From Sphingobium sp. WTD-1 (GTDB lineage Bacteria; Pseudomonadota; Alphaproteobacteria; Sphingomonadales; Sphingomonadaceae), in the NCBI RefSeq assembly GCF_030128825.1, contig NZ_CP119127.1:861001-925000 (forward strand): a stretch of 64,000 bases of DNA. The letters run 5' to 3'. Made by a program: the position numbers and the translations under genes. Under the pieces are notes generated by a model. It was not told where the DNA came from. It did not search any database and saw only the letters and a program-made list of their open reading frames with translations. This document shows, one piece after another, positions 18,555 through 27,589 of the stretch (the first letter of the stretch is position 1; each line of letters begins with the position of its first letter).

Positions 18555-19559
18555 CATGCCTGCCGGCCGCCAGGGATGGCCGATCCAGCGCGCCACGGCA
18601 TCGCGCAGCCCCCAGCGCAGATTGATGCGTCGCTCGGTGATACCTGGCAGGCTCCACAGGTCTAACCCTACCAGCGGACGGAAGGGGTTGCGCCGGCCAT
18701 AGGCCCAGAGTTCGACGCGAGTGGAACGCTGCGTCGCTTCGCCACGCGCATGGAAGCCGAATGTGTCGGCGATCACCAATGTGTTGGCCGGCACCGGAAA
18801 CTTGCGCGGCGGCGGCAGGCCAAGACCGGCCAGCTCGGTTTCCTCGATCCGCAGCGATCCGCGGGCCGACAGGCGGCAATCACCATCGCGTGCTGTCAGG
18901 CTGCGCTGCTTTTCCCATGTCGCGCGCGCCGGAGTCAGTCGGTGCGATCCGGGCACATAGGTGAAGGGGCCACCTTCGGTCGGGACGTCCTCCAGAAACA
19001 GCCAGGCCTTCATCGCGGGATGGAAGGTATCAGCATGCAGTCGGGTCTGCGGATCAGGCGCGCCGTCCCGTCGATGGGTAAGAATGGTCTGGATGTAGAT
19101 CAGCGGCTCTACGTTAAAGCTTGCTGCATAGCGCGCCAGCGCACGCCAGCGAGGGTGACCTAGGAAGTTTGCCAATGCCGGGATGGCGCGCTGGGCAGCA
19201 CCGTCCACCGCATAACGGCGGGTGATGGTATGGCCCTGTGCCATTTCACGTGGAACAGCCTGATAGGCTGCAATCTGCTCCTGCAAGGCGGCAAACTGCT
19301 CCGGCGGCAGGAAGTCGCGAATCTCGATGAAACCGTCGCGATCAAAGGCGAGGCGATCAGCCGGGGATAGAAGAGCGGCCAATCGCGATCGACGGCGGGC
19401 AGTCATGCACTGGGCGAGCCTGACGCGCCCGACATGCAGACCGAGTGCGTTGAGCCGGGGGGAGCCGATCAGGGGATTGTCGAGGAAGGATTTGGCGCCC
19501 GTCGCCAATTGCAGGGTCCACCAGGGAAGCAGCAGCAACCTGGTCAAGATATGTGGCAT
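18534..19559 (-). CDS. Phytanoyl-CoA dioxygenase (PhyH) family protein
   Basis: About 341 aa Fe(II)/2-oxoglutarate oxygenase. Iron ligands are visible as the HxD pair in RLHADTFHPAMKAWLFLEDV and the distal His in TFGFHARGEATQRSTRVELWAYGRRNPF, with the following Arg for 2-oxoglutarate. The N-terminus (MPHILTRLLLLPWWTLQLATGAK) is hydrophobic and could anchor the protein. The start is uncertain: ATG at 19559 or 19583. Substrate unknown. A parS-like 16-mer lies inside at 19242-19257. It sits downstream of a methyltransferase on the same strand in an AT-richer islet. Confidence 0.78.
   Translation of the reverse strand: MPHILTRLLLLPWWTLQLATGAKSFLDNPLIGSPRLNALGLHVGRVRLAQCMTARRRSRLAALLSPADRLAFDRDGFIEIRDFLPPEQFAALQEQIAAYQAVPREMAQGHTITRRYAVDGAAQRAIPALANFLGHPRWRALARYAASFNVEPLIYIQTILTHRRDGAPDPQTRLHADTFHPAMKAWLFLEDVPTEGGPFTYVPGSHRLTPARATWEKQRSLTARDGDCRLSARGSLRIEETELAGLGLPPPRKFPVPANTLVIADTFGFHARGEATQRSTRVELWAYGRRNPFRPLVGLDLWSLPGITERRINLRWGLRDAVARWIGHPWRPAGMKRPADD
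19242..19257. promoter_or_regulatory. parS-like ParB site within the PhyH gene
   Basis: CATTTCACGTGGAACA; its reverse complement TGTTCCACGTGAAATG matches 14 of 16 bases of the site at 26213. Within about 8 kb of parAB. Confidence 0.6.
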
Positions 19560-19737
19560 ATTCTTCTTATTGGACAGGATCATCGCCTTGGCAAATACTG
19601 CAATTGCGAACCGATGGGTAAGGCTTTTCCCATGGTGTCCCAAAAAGAAGAGGGTGGTTCATGCTCTCTTTTCCGCAGTGTCTTGGGAGGGTGACCATTC
19701 GCCTGCGCCATTATTGGAATGTCATCTGAAACGCGAA

Positions 19738-19772
19738 CGACCGGGAATTGCCGTTGTGGCAATTCCCGGTCG
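19738..19772 (-). terminator. 15-bp perfect hairpin after the methyltransferase gene
   Basis: CGACCGGGAATTGCC (19738-19752) pairs perfectly with GGCAATTCCCGGTCG (19758-19772) around GTTGT. It lies 60 bp beyond the methyltransferase stop in its direction of transcription. A modest T-rich run follows (TTCGCGTTT on the minus strand). Confidence 0.65.
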
Positions 19773-19831
19773 GAGGAGGTTGAACCGGATCGACGCTTCG
19801 GGTTGCTGCGATCCGGTCACACTTACTGGCT

Positions 19832-20662
19832 TCAGGCAACGGTCCTGCGATCGACGGTCTGCGCGAACTTGACCTTATCCTTTGCGACCAGTTCGGGCAG
19901 CTTGGTACAGATCATCATGTCCTGCAGGGCCGAGCCAACGCCACCGCCCATCCAGCCACCATATTCAACCTTGGTGATGGCCATGCCGGCATCCCACACC
20001 ATCTTTTCGATCAGCTGGCGGTCAAAGGCGATGAAGGCCAGCGGATCATCCTTGTGACCGATGAGAACATCGCCACCATCTTCGAAAACATGGTCTTCGA
20101 ACGGGAATACCGACTGTCCCTGTTCGATCATGTGCCGAGAATAGCGATTCAATTCAAAGCAGGTCATGAGGAAGCGGCCGCCGGGAACCATCATGCTGGA
20201 AATGAATTTGAGCAGGCCGCCGAAATCTTCCTTGGTGACATGGGTGAAGACGGAGAAGGCATAGCCATCGGTGAAATGCGATGCATATTCCTTCGACAAT
20301 TGCGCTTTGGGTTTCCGAACCTCGTTGCCGATGAACTGATCATAATGATCATTGCTGTCATCGATCAGCTCGAACTTGGTATTGTTGAACCGGGTCGCAA
20401 TCTCGCTCCGGCAGAAATCGATGACCGGGGGCATGATGTCCATCCCGACGATTTCGGCCAATGGATGCGTCTTGCGCAGAGACGCCAGGCCTCGACCGAT
20501 ACCGCAGCCGAAATCGAGAATTCGACTGTCATTAGTAATCGGCAGAAGGTGGCGCATATAATGGGCCGATGCGTCTCCAACACTTTCTGGATCAGTGCCG
20601 CCAACCCAATCATTCATGGGGCTTTTACGCATGAGTTCGAACAACTCTACGGTGGACTGCAT
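19832..20662 (-). CDS. Class I SAM-dependent methyltransferase
   Basis: 276 aa Rossmann-fold methyltransferase. Motif I is ILDFGCGIGRGLASL (about 48-62). Motif II (EIVGMDIMPPVIDFCRSEI) and a post-catalytic MVPGGRFLMTCF strand follow. The C-terminal sequence gives no clear substrate. Codon and base use are noticeably AT-richer than in flanking genes, and the upstream region is AT-rich, suggesting acquired DNA. It may work with the PhyH enzyme downstream, but a 15-bp hairpin separates the two genes. Confidence 0.72.
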   Translation of the reverse strand: MQSTVELFELMRKSPMNDWVGGTDPESVGDASAHYMRHLLPITNDSRILDFGCGIGRGLASLRKTHPLAEIVGMDIMPPVIDFCRSEIATRFNNTKFELIDDSNDHYDQFIGNEVRKPKAQLSKEYASHFTDGYAFSVFTHVTKEDFGGLLKFISSMMVPGGRFLMTCFELNRYSRHMIEQGQSVFPFEDHVFEDGGDVLIGHKDDPLAFIAFDRQLIEKMVWDAGMAITKVEYGGWMGGGVGSALQDMMICTKLPELVAKDKVKFAQTVDRRTVA

Positions 20663-20752
20663 CGATTACTCCTCTGTTCGCATTATCATTTGTACGGTCG
20701 CGTACAATGTGGTTCGGACGTCTTGAGAGAACATTCTTTATAATTTTCAATC

Positions 20753-20777
20753 AATGACATGCTTGAAACATGTCATT
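20753..20777. repeat. Inverted repeat in an AT-rich intergenic stretch
   Basis: AATGACATG (20753-20761) and CATGTCATT (20769-20777) with a 7-nt spacer. It lies between the quinone reductase stop and the methyltransferase start (both minus strand). It could be a terminator for the former or an operator for the latter. Confidence 0.5.
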
Positions 20778-20850
20778 TTGGCCGATTGAAATGGGTTGAT
20801 GCCTCAGATGCTTGGCCATTCATAGTCAATCATTTGGCATGTGATGTCGT

Positions 20851-21822
20851 TTACGGAATAAAAATTGTGCTGCCGGTCGTCTGGCGCCCTTCCAGTGCGC
20901 GATGGGCATCCGCGGCATCGGCGAGAGCGAAGCTCTGGCCGATCTGCGCTGACACGATCCCGCGCGCCATGCGATCGAATAGCCGCTCAGCGGTGTTGGC
21001 CAGATCCTCGGCCGTCGCGACGTAGTCGAACAGGGTCGGGCGGCTGACATAGAGCGAGCCGTTGCGGCTGAGATCGAGCAGGCTGATCGGCGGGACGGCA
21101 CCCGACGCATTGCCATAGCTGACCAGCAGGCCGCGGCGGCGCAGGCTGGCGAGCGAGGCGGCCCAACTGTCCTTGCCGACGCCATCATAGGCAACGGCGA
21201 CACCCTTGCCGTCGGTCAGGTCGCGCACCTGCGCAGCCAGATCGTCGAGCGGACCGGACAGGCTATGGTCAGCATTTACCCTGGCTGCCTTTTCGGGCGA
21301 TCCGCTATGGGCGATCACGACCACGCCCTTGTCGCGCAGCCAGGGCACCAGTACCGATCCGACACCGCCGGCGGCGGCATGGACCAAGGCGACATCGCCG
21401 GGCAGCAGGTCGATCATGTCCTCGGCCAGATAACAGGCGGTCATGCCCTTGAGCATCATTGCGGCGGCATCGCGCGTGCTGACTGCATCGGGGATGCGCA
21501 CCACGCGATCGGCCGGAACGATGCGGTGGGTGGCATAGGCGCCCAGGCCGGCGGCGCAGCCGACCTTGTCGCCCACGGCAATGCCGCTGACGCCCGCACC
21601 AACCGCAACGACGTGGCCCGCACCTTCCGATCCCAGCGTCAGGGGCAGGGGGGCGGGGTAGAGGCCGGTGCGATAATAGGTGTCGATGAAATTGAGGCCG
21701 ACCGCATCCTGCGCGATCAGCACCTCGCCTTCACCGGGCGTGCCCGGATCGAAACGCTCGCGCTCGATCGACTCGGGCCCGCCATGGGCCCGGACGATCA
21801 TCCGCCATGCATCCCCCGACAT
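20851..21822 (-). CDS. NADPH:quinone oxidoreductase (zeta-crystallin-like MDR family)
   Basis: 323 aa medium-chain dehydrogenase/reductase without the catalytic zinc ligands. The family segment LNFIDTYYRTGLYPAPLPLTLGSEGAGHV is clear. The nucleotide-binding loop is LVHAAAGGVGSVLVPWLRDKG (AAxGGVG type). It probably reduces quinones or reactive carbonyls with NADPH in the cytosol. Its ATG shares one base with the stop of the upstream dienelactone hydrolase gene, indicating a two-gene operon. Confidence 0.88.
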   Translation of the reverse strand: MSGDAWRMIVRAHGGPESIERERFDPGTPGEGEVLIAQDAVGLNFIDTYYRTGLYPAPLPLTLGSEGAGHVVAVGAGVSGIAVGDKVGCAAGLGAYATHRIVPADRVVRIPDAVSTRDAAAMMLKGMTACYLAEDMIDLLPGDVALVHAAAGGVGSVLVPWLRDKGVVVIAHSGSPEKAARVNADHSLSGPLDDLAAQVRDLTDGKGVAVAYDGVGKDSWAASLASLRRRGLLVSYGNASGAVPPISLLDLSRNGSLYVSRPTLFDYVATAEDLANTAERLFDRMARGIVSAQIGQSFALADAADAHRALEGRQTTGSTIFIP

Positions 21823-22523
21823 CAGGCGAGCGTCTGCGCGAAGAAGTCGGCGGTGCGACGGTCGGCCAATTGCGCGGCTTCCTCGACGCGGCGATCGCCC
21901 ATCTCGGCGGCGAAGCCATGATCCAGCCCTTCATAATCATGCAGGGTGACGTGACGGTTGTCCTTCAGCCCGTCATGCATCTTGGCCTGGACGTCGGCGG
22001 GGACGAAGCCGTCATGGGTCGGGATATGCAGCATGGTCGGCTTGCCGATGGCATGCTGTTCGCCCAGCAGCCCGTCGATGCCTACGCCATAATAGCCGAC
22101 AAAGGCATCGCCATCGGTGCGGCAGGCGGTCATGAAGGCAACGCGGCCGCCCAGGCAATAGCCGACGACGCCGACCTTGGCCGGGCCTTCCAGCATCGCG
22201 CGCGCGGCGCGGATGGTCGCCTCGATATCGCGGACGCCCTGATCCTGGTTGAAGCGGGGGATATAGTCGAGCGCCTGCTGCATTTGTTCGGGGATGTCAG
22301 CGTCCAGCTCGATATGCGGATCGATGCGCCAGAACAGGTCGGGCGCGATCGCCAGATAACCGGCGCGGGCCCAGCTGTCGCACTTGCGGCGGATGCCTTC
22401 ATTGACGCCGAAAATTTCCTGGATGACGATGATCGCCGCCTTGGTCGGGCTGTCGGGCGTGGCGACATAGGCGTCGAACTGGCCGTCGCCTTCCAGCGTC
22501 TTGATCGGAATATAGTCTGCCAT
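21822..22523 (-). CDS. Dienelactone hydrolase family protein
   Basis: 233 aa alpha/beta hydrolase. The nucleophile is Cys123 in VVGYCLGGRVAF, as in true dienelactone hydrolases. QEIFGVN carries the conserved Glu36. An Asp follows in THDGFVPAD and the His is in LDHGFA. It hydrolyses dienelactone-type or related esters; no catechol-degradation genes are adjacent, so the substrate is open. ATG22523 is chosen because AGGA is eight bases upstream and the longer frame has no family similarity. Confidence 0.88.
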   Translation of the reverse strand: MADYIPIKTLEGDGQFDAYVATPDSPTKAAIIVIQEIFGVNEGIRRKCDSWARAGYLAIAPDLFWRIDPHIELDADIPEQMQQALDYIPRFNQDQGVRDIEATIRAARAMLEGPAKVGVVGYCLGGRVAFMTACRTDGDAFVGYYGVGIDGLLGEQHAIGKPTMLHIPTHDGFVPADVQAKMHDGLKDNRHVTLHDYEGLDHGFAAEMGDRRVEEAAQLADRRTADFFAQTLA

Positions 22524-22687
22524 GGGATATCCTTCCGCCTTGGGGAGTCTGTTGGTCGAGGCGCATATTGGCGCCTTGGGCGAGGGGCGCAAGCGCGCTG
22601 TCGCGCCCAAAAAATTTGCCATCGCCGGCCTGTTTGCGGCATGAGATGGAGCGACAGGCGGATGACCGCGACAGGGAAGGGCAGTAG

Positions 22688-22945
22688 ATGAAAGTGACCG
22701 TCGACGTGGATTGCACCCCGGCCGAGGCGCGCGCCTTTCTGGGCCTGCCGGACGTCAGCCCCATCCACGACAAATATATCAAGACGATGCTCGACAGCAT
22801 GGACGGTATTGGCAGCGTCGAGCAGATGGAGACGCTGTTCAAGAGCTTCTCGCCGATGGGCGATGCGGGCGTGCGGCTGTTCAAGCAGATGATGGATATT
22901 GGCCTGTCCGGCATGGCGGGCAAGAATGGCGACAAGAAGGATTAA
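22688..22945 (+). CDS. Small conserved protein, DUF6489-like
   Basis: 85 aa. The start MKVTVDVDCTPAEARAFLGLPDVSPIHDKYI resembles a small alphaproteobacterial family that sits just before mnmE. The middle is a helix ending in FKSFSPMGDAGVRLFKQMM, and the tail is basic. No enzymatic motif. The stop is directly followed by the GTG of mnmE, so the two are probably translated together. The family name is from memory and moderately certain. Confidence 0.68.
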   Translation: MKVTVDVDCTPAEARAFLGLPDVSPIHDKYIKTMLDSMDGIGSVEQMETLFKSFSPMGDAGVRLFKQMMDIGLSGMAGKNGDKKD

Positions 22946-24232
22946 GTGAGCGAGACGATCTTCGCCCTGTCGAGCGGTGCGCCGCCGGCGGGGATTGGCG
23001 TGGTGCGCGTCAGCGGCCCGATGGCGGGCAATGCGTTGCAGGCGCTGGCCGGGCGACTGCCCACCCCCCGCATGGCGAGCCTGGCGCTGCTGAGCGATCC
23101 GCGCGACGGTGCGCCGCTCGACCGGGCGCTGCTCTTGTGGTTGCCGGGACCGGGCACCGTGACGGGCGAGGATATGGCCGAGCTACATTGTCATGGCGGC
23201 CGTGCGGTGATCGCGGCGGTCGAGGCAGCGCTGGGCGCGATGCCAGAGTTGCGCCGCGCAACTGCGGGCGAGTTCACCCGTCGTGCCTTTGCCCGTGGCC
23301 GCATGGACCTGAACGAGGTCGAGGGACTGGCCGACCTGCTGGCGGCGGAGACGCAGCAGCAGCGGCGTGCGGCGCTGGCGATGATGGAGGGCCATTTCTC
23401 GCAGCGGATCGACGGCTGGCGGATGCGGCTGCTCGACCTGTCGGCAATGGCTGAAGCGGCGCTCGACTTCTCCGACGAGGATGATGTGCCCGATGCCGAT
23501 ATCGAGGCGCGGATCGGGCAGGGGGTGATGGCACTGGCGGATGATGTCGGCGCGCTGTTATCCGCACCTTCTGCCGAGCGGCTGCGTGACGGCATTCGGG
23601 TGGTGTTGGCCGGGCCGCCCAATGCCGGCAAGTCGACCTTGCTCAACCGGCTGGTGGGGCGCGAGGCGGCGATCGTGTCCGACATTGCCGGCACCACCCG
23701 CGACCGGATCGAGGTGCCCGCCGCGATCGGCGGCACCGCCTTCCTGTTCACCGACACGGCCGGGCTGCGCGACGAGACCGGCGATGCGATCGAGGCGATC
23801 GGCATCGATCGCGCACGCGCCGCGCTGGAGGCGGCGGATATCATCCTGTGGCTGGGCGACCCGGCCGAGGCGCCGCGCGAGGATGCGCTGCTGATCGCGG
23901 CGCAGAGCGATGTCGCGCTATATGGTTCCGACCGGCTCGGCCTGCGTCTGTCGGCGCGGACGGGGGAGGGGGTGGACGCGCTTGTGACGATGCTGCTCGA
24001 TCGGGCGGCGACGCTGCTGCCGGGCGAGGGCGACTATGCCCTGCATGCGCGGCAACGGGACGGCGTGCGCCAGCTGCACGATCATCTGCTCGCGGCAGGA
24101 GTAGCCCGCGACCTGCTGGTGCTGGCGGAGGAATTGCGACTGGGGCGGCGGACGATCGATGCGCTGACCGGACAGGCAGGGACCGAGGATATGCTCGACC
24201 GTCTCTTCTCGGGATTCTGTATCGGGAAGTGA
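22946..24232 (+). CDS. mnmE: tRNA-5-carboxymethylaminomethyluridine modification GTPase MnmE
   Basis: 428 aa, GTG start. With MnmG it installs the cmnm5 group on wobble U34. The N-terminal folate-binding domain (to about 115) includes GEFTRRAFARGRMDLNEVEGLADLL. The G domain has Walker A GPPNAGKS (223-230) and DTAG (270-273). The C-terminus ends in the catalytic FCIGK motif. The expected G4 NKxD reads AQSD (319-322), an atypical base-recognition motif. The gene lies 89 bp before mnmG, with a parS-like site between. Confidence 0.95.
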   Translation: MSETIFALSSGAPPAGIGVVRVSGPMAGNALQALAGRLPTPRMASLALLSDPRDGAPLDRALLLWLPGPGTVTGEDMAELHCHGGRAVIAAVEAALGAMPELRRATAGEFTRRAFARGRMDLNEVEGLADLLAAETQQQRRAALAMMEGHFSQRIDGWRMRLLDLSAMAEAALDFSDEDDVPDADIEARIGQGVMALADDVGALLSAPSAERLRDGIRVVLAGPPNAGKSTLLNRLVGREAAIVSDIAGTTRDRIEVPAAIGGTAFLFTDTAGLRDETGDAIEAIGIDRARAALEAADIILWLGDPAEAPREDALLIAAQSDVALYGSDRLGLRLSARTGEGVDALVTMLLDRAATLLPGEGDYALHARQRDGVRQLHDHLLAAGVARDLLVLAEELRLGRRTIDALTGQAGTEDMLDRLFSGFCIGK

Positions 24233-24266
24233 GCGAAATTTACGCGTGTGATGGCTGATAGTGCGA

Positions 24267-24282
24267 TGTTCCACGTGGAACG
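24267..24282. promoter_or_regulatory. parS-like ParB site between mnmE and mnmG
   Basis: TGTTCCACGTGGAACG, a near-perfect palindrome of the universal parS type (TGTTNCACGTGAAACA), located in the 89-bp gap and 2.5 kb from parA. Confidence 0.8.
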
Positions 24283-24321
24283 CTTTTGACCGCAGGCCCC
24301 CGAATCTGATATGGGGCCGCC

Positions 24322-26172
24322 ATGCGAACAAGCTATGATGTGATCGTGGTCGGTGGCGGCCATGCCGGCTGCGAGGCGGCCGCTGCGGCAGCGCGCAAGG
24401 GTGCGGCGGTGGCGCTGCTGACCTTCGAGCGGGCGACCGTGGGTGCCATGTCCTGCAACCCGGCGGTCGGCGGTCTGGGCAAGGGCCATCTGGTCCGTGA
24501 AGTCGACGCGCTCGACGGGTTGATTGGCCGCGCCGCTGATGCCGGCGCGATCCATTATCGTATGCTCAACAGCAGCAAGGGCGCCGCCGTGCAGGGGCCG
24601 CGCGTACAGGCCGACCGCAAGCGCTACAAGGCGGCGATCCATCAGATGCTCGACGCCCAGGCGGGACTGGAAATCGTCGAGGGCGAGGCCGTGGGCCTTA
24701 TCGTCCGGGAGGGCACTGTGGCGGGTCTGGCGCTGGCCGATGGCCGGACGCTGGAGGCGCCTTCGGTCGTGCTGGCGACCGGCACCTTCCTGGGCGGCAA
24801 ATTGTTCCGCGGTGAGGATGTGGATGTCGGTGGCCGCACCGGCGAGCGGGCGGCAACGGCGCTGGGCGTGCAGTTGCGCGAGATGGGCCTGCCGATCGGG
24901 CGGTTGAAGACGGGGACGCCGCCGCGCATCGACGGCCGCACCATCGACTGGGCAGTGCTGGAGGAGCAGGCGTCGGACGGCGAGGGCTGGACCATGTCGC
25001 CGCTGTCGGATCATCGGCCGCTGCCGCAACTCGCCTGTGCCATCACCCGCACCAATGAACGGACCCATGCGATCATCCGCGAAGGGCTAGGGCGCTCGCC
25101 CCTGTTCAGCGGCGCGATCGAGGGGCGGGGGCCGCGCTATTGCCCGTCGATCGAGGACAAGGTGATCCGCTTCGGCGATCGCGACGGCCATCAGATCTTC
25201 CTGGAGCCCGAAGGGCTGGACGATGCGCTGGTCTATCCCAATGGCATCAGCACTTCGCTGCCGGCTGACGTGCAGCTGGCGATGATACGATCGATGCGCG
25301 GGCTGGAGCAGGCGGAGATCGTCGTGCCGGGCTATGCTGTCGAATATGACCATATCGATCCGCGTGCGCTGGATGCCAGCCTGGAAGTGCGGGCGCTGCC
25401 CGGCCTCTTCTGCGGGGGGCAGATCAATGGCACGACCGGCTATGAGGAGGCGGCGGCCCAGGGGCTGGTCGCCGGCACCAATGCCGCTGCCCGCGCGCGC
25501 GACGAGGCGCCGATGATCCTCGATCGGGCCAGCTCCTATATCGGCGTGATGATCGATGATCTGGTGCTGCAGGGCGTGACCGAACCCTATCGCATGCTGA
25601 CCGCACGGGCCGAATATCGGCTGCGGCTGCGCGCCGACAATGCCGAGACGCGGCTGGGGGACATAGGCCTGGCCCATGGCATCATCGGTCCGGGTCGGGC
25701 GGCGCGCTTCGCCGCACGGGCCAGTGCGCGCGCTATGATCGAGGCCGAACTGGCCCGGCCCTATACCGCGACCGAGATGGCGCGGGCAGGGGCGAGTGTG
25801 CGGCAGGATGGCGCGCGGCGCAGTCTGTTCGAATGGGCGCGCTTCCCCGAAGTGCAGGCCGACCTGCTGGTGACGCTGGCGCCGAGCCTGGCGGAGGCGC
25901 CGGCCGATCTGCGGACGGAGATTTTGGAGGACGCCCATTATGCACCCTATCTCGAACGACAGGATGCGGAAATCGCCGCCCTGCGTCGGGACGAGCGGGT
26001 GGCCATTCCGGCGGACTTCGACTTTGCCAGCGTCGGCGGCCTGTCGACCGAGATGATCGAGCGGCTGGACGGCGCCCGTCCCGACACGCTGGCCGCTGCG
26101 GGCCGTATCCGCGGCATCACCCCGGCGGCGCTTGCCGCCATCCTTGTCCATGTGCGGCGGAAGGCAGCATGA
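24322..26172 (+). CDS. mnmG: tRNA uridine-5-carboxymethylaminomethyl modification enzyme MnmG (GidA)
   Basis: 616 aa FAD protein. The N-terminal dinucleotide fold is [15 protein letters not shown]. Family signatures are [55 protein letters not shown] and [21 protein letters not shown]. The C-terminal helical domain binds MnmE. It partners MnmE in wobble-uridine modification. Its stop overlaps the rsmG start (ATGA). Confidence 0.97.
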   Translation: MRTSYDVIVVGGGHAGCEAAAAAARKGAAVALLTFERATVGAMSCNPAVGGLGKGHLVREVDALDGLIGRAADAGAIHYRMLNSSKGAAVQGPRVQADRKRYKAAIHQMLDAQAGLEIVEGEAVGLIVREGTVAGLALADGRTLEAPSVVLATGTFLGGKLFRGEDVDVGGRTGERAATALGVQLREMGLPIGRLKTGTPPRIDGRTIDWAVLEEQASDGEGWTMSPLSDHRPLPQLACAITRTNERTHAIIREGLGRSPLFSGAIEGRGPRYCPSIEDKVIRFGDRDGHQIFLEPEGLDDALVYPNGISTSLPADVQLAMIRSMRGLEQAEIVVPGYAVEYDHIDPRALDASLEVRALPGLFCGGQINGTTGYEEAAAQGLVAGTNAAARARDEAPMILDRASSYIGVMIDDLVLQGVTEPYRMLTARAEYRLRLRADNAETRLGDIGLAHGIIGPGRAARFAARASARAMIEAELARPYTATEMARAGASVRQDGARRSLFEWARFPEVQADLLVTLAPSLAEAPADLRTEILEDAHYAPYLERQDAEIAALRRDERVAIPADFDFASVGGLSTEMIERLDGARPDTLAAAGRIRGITPAALAAILVHVRRKAA

Positions 26173-26810
26173 CCGAAGACGAAGCGCGGGCCTGGCTCGA
26201 TGCGCATTTTGATGTTCCACGTGAAACATGGGATCGGCTGGAGCGCTATGTGTCGCTCTTGCTGTCCGCGATGGACGAGCAGAATCTGATCGCCGAATCG
26301 ACCCGGCCCCATGTCTGGGCGCGGCATATCGTCGACTCCGCCCAGTTGCTGTTGCATGCCAAGGATGCGGGGGAGGGGCCTTGGATGGACCTGGGTTCCG
26401 GTGCCGGCCTGCCCGGCATTGTCGTCGCCAGCATGTCCGACCGGCCGCTGATCATGGTTGAATCGCGCCGCAAGCGGATCGACTTCCTCAATGAGGTGAT
26501 CGCGGAGCTGGGGCTGGGCACCGCCTCCGTCTTTGGCGGCCGGGTCGAGGTCACGCCGCCGACCAAGTCGGCCGTCATCAGCGCCCGCGCCTATGCGCCG
26601 CTGCCCAAATTGCTCCAGTCGGCCCAGCATCTGTCCGATGAAAAGACGATTTGGGTGCTGCCCAAGGGACGAAATGCGCAGAATGAACTGGAGGCCGCGC
26701 GTCCGGCATGGCAAGGTGCGTTTCATGTGGAACGCAGCGTGACCGACGCCGACAGCGCCATCATCGTCGCGCGATCCGTCAAACCTGTCAAAAAGAGGGG
26801 TCGAGGATGA
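26169..26810 (+). CDS. rsmG: 16S rRNA (guanine(527)-N7)-methyltransferase RsmG (GidB)
   Basis: 213 aa. The SAM site is [17 protein letters not shown], followed by [15 protein letters not shown] and [14 protein letters not shown], all typical of RsmG, which methylates G527 of 16S rRNA. Four-base ATGA overlaps join it to mnmG upstream and parA downstream. A perfect parS 16-mer lies within its first codons (26213-26228) and encodes DVPRET. A degenerate parS-like palindrome lies near its 3' end (26719-26734). Confidence 0.95.
   Translation: MTEDEARAWLDAHFDVPRETWDRLERYVSLLLSAMDEQNLIAESTRPHVWARHIVDSAQLLLHAKDAGEGPWMDLGSGAGLPGIVVASMSDRPLIMVESRRKRIDFLNEVIAELGLGTASVFGGRVEVTPPTKSAVISARAYAPLPKLLQSAQHLSDEKTIWVLPKGRNAQNELEAARPAWQGAFHVERSVTDADSAIIVARSVKPVKKRGRG
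26213..26228. promoter_or_regulatory. parS: parS site inside rsmG
   Basis: TGTTCCACGTGAAACA matches the conserved TGTTNCACGTGAAACA at every fixed position, 0.6 kb from parA. Confidence 0.88.
26719..26734. promoter_or_regulatory. Degenerate parS-like palindrome near the end of rsmG
   Basis: CGTTTCATGTGGAACG keeps the outer arms but has CATGTG instead of the CACGTG core. Possible weak or decayed ParB site. Confidence 0.3.
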
Positions 26811-27589
26811 TTTGTATCGCCATCGCCAATCAGAAGGGCGGAGTCGGCAAGACAACCACGGCTATCAATCTGGCGACCGGCCTGGCCGCGACGGGCCTGC
26901 GCGTGTTGCTGGTCGATCTCGATCCGCAAGGCAATGCCTCGACCGGGCTGGGCGTCAATCATGCCGATCGCGAACGGTCGAGCTATGACCTGCTGGTCGG
27001 CAATTGCGAACTGGACGAAGCGGTCGTCACCACCCGCGTGCCCAAGCTGGACCTGATTCCCGCCACCCAGGACCTGTCGGGCGCCGAGATCGAGCTGATC
27101 GACTATGAGCAACGCACCCATCGTCTGGAACGGGTGCTGGCTGAGGCCCCGGCCGGGCGCTGGGACATCTGCCTGATCGACTGCCCGCCCTCGCTCGGCC
27201 TGTTGACGGTCAATGCGATGGTCGCTGCGCAATCACTGCTGGTGCCGTTGCAGTGCGAATTCTTCGCGCTGGAGGGGTTGTCGCAGCTGTTGCAGACGGT
27301 CGAGCGCATCCGCAGTCGGTTCAACACCGGCCTGTCGATTCTAGGCGTGGCGCTGACCATGTATGATCGCCGCAACCGGCTGACCGATCAGGTCGCCGAC
27401 GATGTGCGCGCGGTGCTGGGCGACCTCGTCTTCACCACCGTCATTCCGCGCAATGTGCGCCTGTCCGAAGCGCCGAGCCATGGCGTGCCGGCGCTCATCT
27501 ATGATTTCCGCTGTTCGGGGTCGGAAGCCTATATGCGTCTGGCGCGCGAACTGATCGCGCGTCTTCCCCGGCAGGAGGTAGCGGCTTGA
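26807..27589 (+). CDS. parA: Chromosome-partitioning ATPase ParA
   Basis: 260 aa. The deviant Walker A is KGGVGKTT (10-17), followed by LVDLDPQGNASTGLG and ICLIDCPPSLGLLTVNAM. Chromosomal ParA of this type lacks an N-terminal HTH domain, as here. ParA dimers on the nucleoid pull ParB-parS complexes apart during segregation. Start ATGA overlaps the rsmG stop; the stop overlaps the TTG start of parB. Confidence 0.96.
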   Translation: MICIAIANQKGGVGKTTTAINLATGLAATGLRVLLVDLDPQGNASTGLGVNHADRERSSYDLLVGNCELDEAVVTTRVPKLDLIPATQDLSGAEIELIDYEQRTHRLERVLAEAPAGRWDICLIDCPPSLGLLTVNAMVAAQSLLVPLQCEFFALEGLSQLLQTVERIRSRFNTGLSILGVALTMYDRRNRLTDQVADDVRAVLGDLVFTTVIPRNVRLSEAPSHGVPALIYDFRCSGSEAYMRLARELIARLPRQEVAA

